38,500 nt of DNA, taken from assembly GCF_007858275.1 (NCBI RefSeq), contig NZ_VFEV01000050.1, positions 1-38,500 on the forward strand, given 5' to 3'. Below are positions 32,665-38,500 of the stretch, one piece after another. Position 1 is the first letter of the stretch, and the number at the start of each line of letters is the position of its first letter. The position numbers and the translations under genes are program-made. Source of the stretch: Pseudomonas proteolytica. GTDB lineage: Bacteria > Pseudomonadota > Gammaproteobacteria > Pseudomonadales > Pseudomonadaceae. The notes beneath the pieces were generated by a model, which worked only from the letters and a program-made list of their open reading frames with translations, searched no databases and was not told where the DNA came from.

Positions 32665-33513
32665 TTAGTGGCTTTCTTTTATCCGCTCCCACTGCTGCGC
32701 AACCTGCTCAGCACTGGACGCACTGACCCGCGCCAGGTCGACGGGATAGTCCACCCCCGGATTCTCGACAAACCGCGTCGCAGTAAATTGACCGTTGCTG
32801 GCGCGCAGGATGTAGCCGGTGTCCTGGCATTGCCCCGACGCCAGGAACACCACCCCGGGCGCTACCCACTCAGGCTTGAGATTATCCGGCTCGCCATCAA
32901 CCCCCCACATGCGCGTCTTGGCCACCGGCGAGACCGCATTGACCAAAATCCCGTCTTTAGCGCCCTCCATACTCAGGGCATTCATGATGCCCAACTGCGC
33001 CATCTTCCCGGCCGCATAGGCCACCAGACCGGGCTGGGCATATTGCTGGTACATCGCCCGATCAGAAGACGTCAGCACCACCCGCGCCGCCGCCGATTGC
33101 TTGAGGTGCTTCCAGGCATGTTTGCACAGCCAAATGGGCGTATAGACATTGATATCCAGCGCACGCCCGATAAACGCCGCGTCCGCCTGCTCAATAGCTT
33201 GATAACCCACCCAGCCAGCGTTATGAATCAGGATATCCAACTGCCCAAATGCGGCGATGGCCACCTCGACCAACTGCCGGCAACCTTGCTCGCTGGACAA
33301 GTCACCCTGATGATCAACCACGCTCAACCCCTGAGCCTGCAGACGCCGCGCCGCATCCTGGGCGACGGCATCATCGCCCCCCGAACCGAGGTGATCGGCG
33401 CCGATATCACTGACCACCACATTAGCCCCGCGCCGGGCCAACGCCTGTGCGTAGACAAAACCCAAGCCACGGCCTGCACCGGTGATAACGGCGGTTTTTC
33501 CTGCGAAGTTCAT
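32665..33513 (-). CDS. Short-chain dehydrogenase/reductase
   Basis: The 282-aa NAD(P)-dependent oxidoreductase of the classical SDR family has the cofactor motif TGAGRGLG (about 12-19), NAG in ILIHNAGWVG, catalytic Ser in VVLTSSDRAM and YAAGK (Tyr-x-x-x-Lys). The Asp after the second strand (VVSDIG) favours NAD(H). The substrate is unknown; similarity to 3-hydroxyacyl-CoA-type SDRs is a loose impression. ATG 33513 is chosen because GAGGAA lies 8-9 nt upstream; a GTG at 33537 is less likely. It is separate from bcsQ by 140 nt. Confidence 0.88.
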   Translation of the reverse strand: MNFAGKTAVITGAGRGLGFVYAQALARRGANVVVSDIGADHLGSGGDDAVAQDAARRLQAQGLSVVDHQGDLSSEQGCRQLVEVAIAAFGQLDILIHNAGWVGYQAIEQADAAFIGRALDINVYTPIWLCKHAWKHLKQSAAARVVLTSSDRAMYQQYAQPGLVAYAAGKMAQLGIMNALSMEGAKDGILVNAVSPVAKTRMWGVDGEPDNLKPEWVAPGVVFLASGQCQDTGYILRASNGQFTATRFVENPGVDYPVDLARVSASSAEQVAQQWERIKESH

Positions 33514-33724
33514 GGGCTTTTCCTCATTGAGTGCCACCTCAACTTAACAACGAACAACGGTGTTGTTTAATACTGATCAAGGGGCGGTTTGATACCTTCT
33601 GCGTATCAAGCCTCACGCCACCCCAGGGCCTGGGCACAGGCCCTCATCCGCCTTCGTGAAACCGCTGGAACGCACGACCAGAAGGGGAAAAACCGTGTTC
33701 TGAAAAATAGTCAGAATTCAGGGG
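33514..33724. other. Intergenic region before tRNA-Thr
   Basis: No gene is seen. A hairpin AGGGCCTG-GGCA-CAGGCCCT occurs at about 33626-33645, with no T-tract. The rest appears to be leader sequence of the dehydrogenase and the upstream side of the tRNA promoter. Confidence 0.4.
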
Positions 33725-33752
33725 TTTACAGAACCTTTTCAATCGCTATAAT
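33725..33752 (+). promoter_or_regulatory. Sigma-70 promoter of tRNA-Thr
   Basis: TTTACA (33725-33730), a 16-nt spacer and a perfect TATAAT (33747-33752) are followed by a C/G-containing discriminator, 14 nt before the tRNA. Confidence 0.85.
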
Positions 33753-33766
33753 CGTCGCCCTAACAC

Positions 33767-33842
<76 letters not shown>

Positions 33843-33886
33843 TACAAGGCTCCAGAGAAAGCTTTCAAAATCTCTGGAACCCCCGA

Positions 33887-33912
33887 AAAACCCGCCTTCT
33901 GGCGGGTTTTTT
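33887..33912 (+). terminator. Rho-independent terminator of tRNA-Thr
   Basis: The stem AAACCCGCC (to 33896) pairs with GGCGGGTTT around TTCT, ending in T6 (33907-33912). A second hairpin, CCAGAGA/TCTCTGG, lies just upstream (33852-33876). Confidence 0.92.
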
Positions 33913-33964
33913 CGTTTTGGCGTTCCATCGGTTTCCGTCAGAAACTGGTGGATTCCAACAGTTT

Positions 33965-34899
33965 TAAGGGTAGAGTTTGGGATACAGGTCACTTCGATAA
34001 AAGGGAGTACCCTTATGTCGCGCACCACAGCTCCGCTCTCCGACGCAGCTTGCCGCTTGGCAAAACCTACAGACCGCGCCTACAAGCTTTTCGACGGCGA
34101 TGGCCTCTACCTCCTAGTCCAACCCAATGGCCGCAAAGGCTGGCGGCTCCGTTACGTCAAACCTGACGGACGCGAAGGACTGACCTCGTTCGGCAACTAC
34201 CCCGTCATTGGCCTCGCCGACGCGCGCCGCAAGCGCTTGGAAGTGAAGCGGATGCTGGCGGATGGCATTGATCCCATAGAGACCAAGCACCAAGCCAAGG
34301 CGGAAGCCGTAATCAAAGGCAGAACCTTTGAAAGCGTTGCGCTCGACTGGCATACGGAAATGTCGGCCAAGTGGGCACCAGGCCATTCCAAGACAGTGAT
34401 GAGCCGCCTCAAAACCCACGTATTCCCGCTGATCGGCGCACGCGCCATTGTCGACCTCGACACCCATGACCTCATGCAGCCCTTGGAAGCGATCAAGAAG
34501 CGCGGAACGATCGACGTTGCTTTAAGGGTACAAAACTACCTGCAGAGCATCATGCGCGAGGCAAAGCGCCTCCGGCTTATCACCATAAACCCTGCTTACG
34601 ATCTCGAAGGCTCGATCAAAGCCCCGCGGGTGGTACATCGCCCCGCTCTACCCTTATCGCGACTGCCGGAACTGCAGGAGCGGATCGACACCTATAAAGG
34701 CCGGGCACTTACCCGCCTGACGGTGATGCTGTCGCTGCACGTGTTTGTACGCTCCAGTGAGCTGCGCTTCGCCCGCTGGAGCGAGTTCGACCTCAAGCGC
34801 GGCACCTGGGAGATACCGGACACTCGACCCGCGTTGGAGGGAGTACCCTTTTCAACAAGGGGAACGAAGATGACCGGGGACATCCACCTTGTACCCTTA
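33965..34899. repeat. Clustered octamer TACCCTTA / TAAGGGTA in and before the integrase gene
   Basis: Exact copies occur at 33965-33972 (inverted), 34008-34015, 34523-34530 (inverted), 34649-34656 and 34892-34899, with a 7/8 copy at 34844-34851. A longer match, GGGAGTACCCTT, occurs at 34003-34014 and 34839-34850. By chance about one exact copy would be expected in the whole window on both strands. Confidence 0.75.
34001..34014 (+). promoter_or_regulatory. Small hairpin over the integrase ribosome-binding site
   Basis: AAGGG-AGTA-CCCTT lies directly before the integrase ATG at 34015. The Shine-Dalgarno AAGGGAG is its 5' arm, so folding in mRNA or protein binding to the DNA could limit integrase synthesis. 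Confidence 0.5.
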
Positions 34900-35337
34900 T
34901 CGCCGCAAGCCGTGGCCCTGCTTGAACAGATCCACGCCCTCACCGGCGAATTCGACCTGGTGTTTGCAGGCGATGCCAAGCCCTGGAAACCCATGTCTGA
35001 AAACACGGTGAACAGCGCACTCAGAAAGATGGGGTACGACACCAAAGCCGAAATTTGCGGGCACGGGTTTCGGTCGATGGCCTGTAGCGCGCTGATTGAG
35101 TCAGGGCTGTGGTCCGAGACAGCCATTGAAAGGCAGATGAGCCACAAGGAACGCAACAACGTCCGCGCCGCTTACATCCATAAGGCCGAGTTCATCGAGG
35201 AGCGCAGGCTGATCATGAACTGGTGGAGCCGGTACTTGGAGGCCAACCGGCAGGAGCATGTCACTCCACACGAATTCGCGAACCAGACCGGACCGAACGT
35301 CACTCGCTTAAAAGCAAAACGTGGTGCAACCGAGTAA
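34015..35337 (+). CDS. Tyrosine-type site-specific integrase (P4-like, DUF4102 arm-binding domain)
   Basis: The 440-aa recombinase inserts and excises the island at the tRNA. It has an N-terminal DUF4102 arm-binding domain (about 5-95: LFDGDGLYLLVQPNGRKGWR), a SAM-like core-binding domain (about 103-190) and a catalytic domain with Arg246 (VRSSELR), a Lys near 285, His350-x-x-Arg353 (GHGFRSMACS), His377 (MSHKE) and the nucleophile Tyr387 (AAYIHKAEF). All catalytic residues are present, so it looks active. It lies in the usual position for tRNA-borne islands, immediately after tRNA-Thr. Several TACCCTTA octamers lie within the coding region, three of them containing the rare leucine codon TTA. 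Confidence 0.95.
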   Translation: MSRTTAPLSDAACRLAKPTDRAYKLFDGDGLYLLVQPNGRKGWRLRYVKPDGREGLTSFGNYPVIGLADARRKRLEVKRMLADGIDPIETKHQAKAEAVIKGRTFESVALDWHTEMSAKWAPGHSKTVMSRLKTHVFPLIGARAIVDLDTHDLMQPLEAIKKRGTIDVALRVQNYLQSIMREAKRLRLITINPAYDLEGSIKAPRVVHRPALPLSRLPELQERIDTYKGRALTRLTVMLSLHVFVRSSELRFARWSEFDLKRGTWEIPDTRPALEGVPFSTRGTKMTGDIHLVPLSPQAVALLEQIHALTGEFDLVFAGDAKPWKPMSENTVNSALRKMGYDTKAEICGHGFRSMACSALIESGLWSETAIERQMSHKERNNVRAAYIHKAEFIEERRLIMNWWSRYLEANRQEHVTPHEFANQTGPNVTRLKAKRGATE

Positions 35338-35544
35338 GCGCTCGCCCTCCTGGTAATTGCACCGACCGAGATTGGCATCTCGGAATCAATTACTGACAAG
35401 AAATGCACTCCGTTGGATTTTGAATGAGGCCGTTTCCAAGGGTTAAAAATTTCGACTGAATTTGTAATCGTCAAGCATTGGGCTTGGCGGTAGGATCATT
35501 GCGATGTGGTAACGTAATAAGTCGACCTAATGGCTTGAGCAAAG

Positions 35545-36315
35545 ATGGTAAAAAATTTGAGCAAGGAATCCTCAGATACTTTATTTCCTAGAAAGGTATG
35601 CGCCGCTGCTCTTGGCGAATTGAACGCATGGACTTCGGTACAAGCAATCCTAGCTGCCACCAGAATAATTGAGGGGCGCGAGGCTCCAGGCGATCAACCT
35701 AGTACAGTATTGCTCATGCCTTTCGAGGATGTGTTGAACTTCGAGTCTGTATTTATGCAACTCGTCGACTGGTTTATCGAGAGTTATCGAGTTCCGATAC
35801 CAAAGCTCGCGTTGGCACGATCCGTGGATCCTCAGATTCGAAACGAGAGCTTTGCCTTTTTGGAAGCGTTGCGCGTTCGGCCAACGATTCGATCCGCCGC
35901 CCCCGGCCTGGTGGCAGGGCTCCCTCCAAACCAGCGCGTTTTAATCATTGAGGACCACGCGGCGACTATTGAAGTCATTCAAGGCCCTCTGCGTTGCCTA
36001 ATGGGTATCGCGTTGGATGCCTACGCTACACCGGCGAGCATGCATCATCTCCGAGTAGAGGCAAAGAGAACTACCGGTGGGGCACCAACCATATTTCACC
36101 AGCCCTATGCGGACAGCCGATTATTTGGAGTGATAGAGGCACTGTGTTTCTACCTTCTCGGATTGGAGGTTGGACTGCGATGGGGTGCCCCTGGAACAAA
36201 GGACCTCGACTTGTCCTATCGCGCCGTTAATGTTTGCGCCGTCCCGCCAATTGACCCGCAGCTCTTGGATATCGCCAACAACCAGATGAGGGTCATACTC
36301 GATGGAATTCGCTGA
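35545..36315 (+). CDS. Unknown island protein, partner of the FRG-domain gene
   Basis: The 256-aa soluble protein has no recognised domain. Visible features are a beta-strand-like VLLMPFEDVL (about 54-63), an RVLIIEDHAATIEVI stretch (about 130-144), a hydrophobic helix ALCFYLLGLEVGL and a late PPIDPQLLDIANNQ. No membrane anchor or signal peptide is seen. Codon choice is less GC3-rich than the core genes, which indicates foreign origin. A 207-nt AT-richer gap separates it from the integrase. The FRG gene starts 14 nt before its stop, so the two are co-translated. Function unknown; immunity, sensor or partner roles are all guesses. Confidence 0.75.
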   Translation: MVKNLSKESSDTLFPRKVCAAALGELNAWTSVQAILAATRIIEGREAPGDQPSTVLLMPFEDVLNFESVFMQLVDWFIESYRVPIPKLALARSVDPQIRNESFAFLEALRVRPTIRSAAPGLVAGLPPNQRVLIIEDHAATIEVIQGPLRCLMGIALDAYATPASMHHLRVEAKRTTGGAPTIFHQPYADSRLFGVIEALCFYLLGLEVGLRWGAPGTKDLDLSYRAVNVCAVPPIDPQLLDIANNQMRVILDGIR

Positions 36316-37405
36316 CGAAATCGTTCCTAGCCCGCATTTGACCAATACGTCTTGGCGTGGCGATCGCATCTCCCCTGCATGCGACAGAAGCTTGGTCAAC
36401 CACCCCGAAAACGACCAGGTTTATCGAGACGCATACCACGGAAATGCATGGAGTCGGACGCCCGCCTTGGGCGCAGCGGTCTACGGAAAAACGCAGAGTT
36501 TCCCCCCGTCCCCGATCGAGAACCTAGGCTCGGGCAAATATCTGCGCGTACCTTATCGGCGCATCCCCATAATTGATGTTCATTCCGTTGAGGAACTGGC
36601 CAACTTTGCGCAGTCTGTCGTGAACACTGAAAGCATTCGCGGTGTTTGGCGTGGACAGGTGCGTCAATATCAACTTCCACGCTCCCACGATGACCGATTA
36701 CGGCTCTACGGTGACGCGACCGTCGAGGAGCCTTCGCTCCTGCCGTCGGCCAGTCGTGACAACATATATTTTCCTGATTTTTTTGAGGCATGGGCTGGGC
36801 TGCTTGACCTGTTCATGGAGCAGCATGTGCAATACCTTTCTAAGACCTACCCTTCGCGACGCGAAGAACTCCTTCGGGCTACCGAAAACTTCCGGTGTAG
36901 CTATGGATATCGTCTTTGGGGGTTAGCGACTGCCCAGCACTATGGACTCCCTAGCGTTGGCTTGGACGTTACGCACGACATCAACGTGGCGCTTTTTTTC
37001 GCGCTTCATCGTTTTACCACGGACGCTTCAACCGGTGCGATGTCAATGACGCGTGCCGTGGCCTCCGATGACCCAGTTATCTATGGCTTGGGTGGCTTAG
37101 AGCGGCACGACCTACTGGAGGATGCAGAACTTGCCCCGTCATGGTTGCAGTGCGCTCGGCCAAAGGCCCAAGGCGCGAGCTTTTTCACCACAGGTTGGGG
37201 CGAAGCGGGTAACAAAGCAGCAGATCGCATTTATGTGGCATTTCGCCTAGTTAATCATACTGAGTGGCAATCCCCACTCAATCTTCGCCAAGTCTTTCCC
37301 TGCACCCAGGACGATGTACTTCTAGACTTCTTGCTGACCGCACGCGACCGCTATACCGACCCTGAAATCCAGAAACTTCTAAAGCGGATCTACTTCGTCC
37401 CCTGA
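36302..37405 (+). CDS. FRG-domain protein
   Basis: The 367-aa product has a poorly conserved N-terminal third, then an FRG domain: VWRGQ at about 115-119 (the F/W-RG signature), EPSLLPS at about 143-149, and AQHYGLPSVGLDVTHDINVA with LFFALH at about 211-236. FRG domains are found in bacterial and phage proteins of unsettled biochemistry, often near mobile elements. The start overlaps the upstream gene by 14 nt in another frame. It has no signal peptide or membrane segment. Its place on a tRNA-borne island with one tightly linked partner suggests a two-gene accessory module, possibly defensive or toxic (inference). Confidence 0.82.
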   Translation: MEFADEIVPSPHLTNTSWRGDRISPACDRSLVNHPENDQVYRDAYHGNAWSRTPALGAAVYGKTQSFPPSPIENLGSGKYLRVPYRRIPIIDVHSVEELANFAQSVVNTESIRGVWRGQVRQYQLPRSHDDRLRLYGDATVEEPSLLPSASRDNIYFPDFFEAWAGLLDLFMEQHVQYLSKTYPSRREELLRATENFRCSYGYRLWGLATAQHYGLPSVGLDVTHDINVALFFALHRFTTDASTGAMSMTRAVASDDPVIYGLGGLERHDLLEDAELAPSWLQCARPKAQGASFFTTGWGEAGNKAADRIYVAFRLVNHTEWQSPLNLRQVFPCTQDDVLLDFLLTARDRYTDPEIQKLLKRIYFVP

Positions 37406-37540
37406 ATACGGGCGACATACGTATCTCCGCCTCCTGTCCGTTGATTTTGGGGACGATTGATCAAGTCGAATGTGATCAATGATCAAGATTAAAAGACCGT
37501 AATAAAGACGTCGTCGCAATCTCGCTAGTTCGATCCTCGT

Positions 37541-37587
37541 AGGTCCTTCTAAACAAGGCGGCAAAGCCGCCCTGTTTAGAAGGACCT
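37541..37587. repeat. Large hairpin with 22-bp arms
   Basis: Arm 37541-37562 (AGGTCCTTCTAAAC then AAGGCGGC) is inverted at 37566-37587 with one mismatch out of 22 and a 3-nt loop, AAA. It is unlike the REP elements of this genome. There is no T-tract on either side that would make it an ordinary terminator, although it follows the FRG gene by 136 nt. Confidence 0.88.
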
Positions 37588-37603
37588 TGAATTTAAAGAC
37601 CTC

Positions 37604-37710
37604 CAATCCACAGCTGAATCCATGGAAAGCTACCCATTTCCACCGGTGGATAATTTCATCCACAGCCGCAGAACTCCCGAAAATTCGAGCCTTGGCCCGA
37701 ATTATCCACA
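37604..37710. repeat. Cluster of DnaA-box-like sequences
   Basis: Matches to TTATCCACA occur at 37604-37612 (7/9), 37645-37653 (minus strand, 8/9), 37656-37664 (8/9) and 37702-37710 (9/9). A perfect 12-bp palindrome TCCACCGGTGGA (37639-37650) overlaps the second. Confidence 0.6.
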
Positions 37711-37950
37711 GGCGTAGAAAAGATCGGGCAAAGCGCTGTCGTTGACAGCACCCCAGGTAGCCAGAACCTTTAAGGCTACGCCACACCGTGGTGGTTCTCC
37801 CAAAGTGCGATTAGCGTCCGGCGGCTCGCACGGTCACAGCGATGTGATGGATGCCTACTTTTACCAGTGTGCCCACTGCGGCAACTCATCCCCTTTCATA
37901 GCTGCCCTGCAGCAACCTATCCGCTTGGCCATTTCCTTGCGCCAACCTGC

Positions 37951-37981
37951 GCCCGTCTCTTTCTTCCGGAAAGAGACGGGC
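37951..37981. repeat. Perfect 13-bp-arm hairpin
   Basis: GCCCGTCTCTTTC (37951-37963) is exactly inverted at 37969-37981 around TTCCG. It continues into GCTCCTAC, which recalls the ends of REP elements, so it may be a REP relative with a different core. Confidence 0.85.
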
Positions 37982-38451
37982 GCTCCTACCGCCGCTGCAG
38001 CCCAATTCGTACAAGGCTTTGCGGCATTCCCCCTCGTGACAATCGGCGTGACAAACACCGAAAAGTCACCAGCAACAGCGATGCCGATGATGGTGCCGCA
38101 GCCCACGGAATGGACTGCACCTGACTGACAGTCAGGCACGCCCCGGTCATCGCTTCACTGCCTTCACCTGACTCAGGATCTCGCGGCTTTGGTCTCGTCA
38201 GCCAGCGCAGCCTCCACCCGCCCACGTCTTCGGAAGTGTTCAGGAGGCCAGATCATGAGATGCCCAAGCTCCCGGTCGTAAAGAGCCGCCAGTCCCGCGT
38301 TAGTGGACAACCCTCACAGGTCGCAGGGGCCTTGATCCCTGATAACACTCAACATTCTTGGCGGGATGACGTGAGTGTTGCCGCTGACCGAAAACTGACC
38401 CAGTAGAGGCTGTTCTGCCGACTGAAAACTGACCCAGGTGTTCAACTGCTT

Positions 38452-38470
38452 CTGCTCACTTTTTGAGCAG
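38452..38470 (+). promoter_or_regulatory. Hairpin next to the transposase ribosome site
   Basis: CTGCTCA (38452-38458) pairs with TGAGCAG (38464-38470). Its 3' arm runs into the Shine-Dalgarno AGGAG (38469-38473), so it could damp translation of the transposase. Confidence 0.4.
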
Positions 38471-38481
38471 GAGAACACAGG

Positions 38482-38500
38482 GTGATCAGCATGGAAATGT
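38482..38500 (+). CDS. istA: IstA-type transposase, first codons only
   Basis: A GTG at 38482 has AGGAG 8 nt upstream and opens MISMEM before the window ends; an in-frame ATG lies at 38491. Identity as IstA rests on the IS21-type end directly upstream, not on protein sequence. Confidence 0.5.

Larger units (their letters stand above)
37406..38375. other. Island stretch without a convincing gene
   Basis: Short open frames exist on both strands between 37742 and 38139, but they overlap each other, start with TTG or GTG, lack ribosome sites and carry no known domain. One plus-strand frame contains a CxxC pair (QCAHCG), which may be chance. The stretch instead holds structured DNA: three TGATCA palindromes (37455-37490), two large hairpins, a DnaA-box-like cluster and a small palindrome CCTGACT-GAC-AGTCAGG at 38119-38135. 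Confidence 0.5.
38376..38500 (+). mobile_element. Left end of an IS21-family insertion sequence (cut by window end)
   Basis: From about 38376 the sequence begins TGTTGCCGCTGACC and carries two direct copies of a 20-nt motif ending GAAAACTGACCCAG (about 38383-38402 and 38418-38437). Repeated GACTGAAAACTGACCC motifs at the ends are a feature of IS21-family elements. A transposase start follows at once. The right end is outside the window. Confidence 0.72.

Noticed and set aside
37525..37545. tRNA-like string GTTCGATCC suggesting a tRNA fragment or attachment site
   Set aside because: The flanking bases do not form a proper T stem or acceptor, and it does not match the tRNA-Thr 3' end.
37742..38139. 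Overlapping open frames on both strands of roughly 90-130 codons
   Set aside because: Starts are TTG or GTG without ribosome sites, the frames overlap each other on opposite strands, and no domain is seen; a CxxC pair in one of them is not enough.

Overview
The window is about 38.5 kb of chromosome from a Pseudomonas, most likely of the P. fluorescens group. This rests on gene order (trmL; yibN-grxC-secB facing gpmI-envC-ctpA-yibQ; hisB-hisH-hisA-hisF; asmA-mutY-yggX-tRNA-Phe), high GC, and several REP/REPIN palindromes with the GGGAGCGGGCTTGC or GTAGGAGCGAGCTTGC core common in that group. Species cannot be fixed from sequence alone.

Region 1 (1-33.8 kb) is ordinary core genome. It opens with an intergenic stretch holding a sigma-54 promoter and a two-hairpin small RNA that matches NrsZ (P11) by position and architecture. 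Next are trmL with a divergent small membrane-protein gene, then a cell-envelope block: yibN-like rhodanese, grxC and secB on the minus strand, and gpmI, the amidase activator EnvC, the protease CtpA and a YibQ-type deacetylase on the plus strand. A frameshifted gene remnant and an orphan solute-binding protein follow. The histidine operon hisB-hisH-DUF2164-hisA-hisF, an OFA-type MFS carrier, and asmA-mutY-yggX with overlapping stops and starts lead to tRNA-Phe.

Region 2 (18.3-33.6 kb) is more accessory. It has a lipoprotein, a Fur-controlled hydroxamate-type TonB receptor, an ArnT-like glycosyltransferase, an alpha/beta hydrolase and a small hypothetical gene whose 3' end was amplified with a REPIN into a 174-bp tandem array. 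GabP lies behind a sigma-54-like promoter. A polar amino-acid ABC transporter (ATPase, binding protein, two permeases) is followed by an overlapping methyltransferase gene, a solitary BcsQ/YhjQ-like ATPase with no cellulose genes beside it, and a short-chain dehydrogenase.

Region 3 (33.8 kb to the end) is a genomic island next to tRNA-Thr(TGT). It starts with a P4-type tyrosine integrase whose gene and leader carry a clustered octamer, TACCCTTA. Two overlapping genes follow, with codon use unlike the core: an unknown protein of 256 aa and an FRG-domain protein of 367 aa. This pair is the best candidate for an undescribed, possibly defence-related, system. Beyond it is about 1 kb with no convincing gene, but with a 22-bp-arm hairpin, a cluster of DnaA-box-like sequences and a second strong hairpin. 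The window ends inside the left end of an IS21-family element. The distal attachment site is not in the window.
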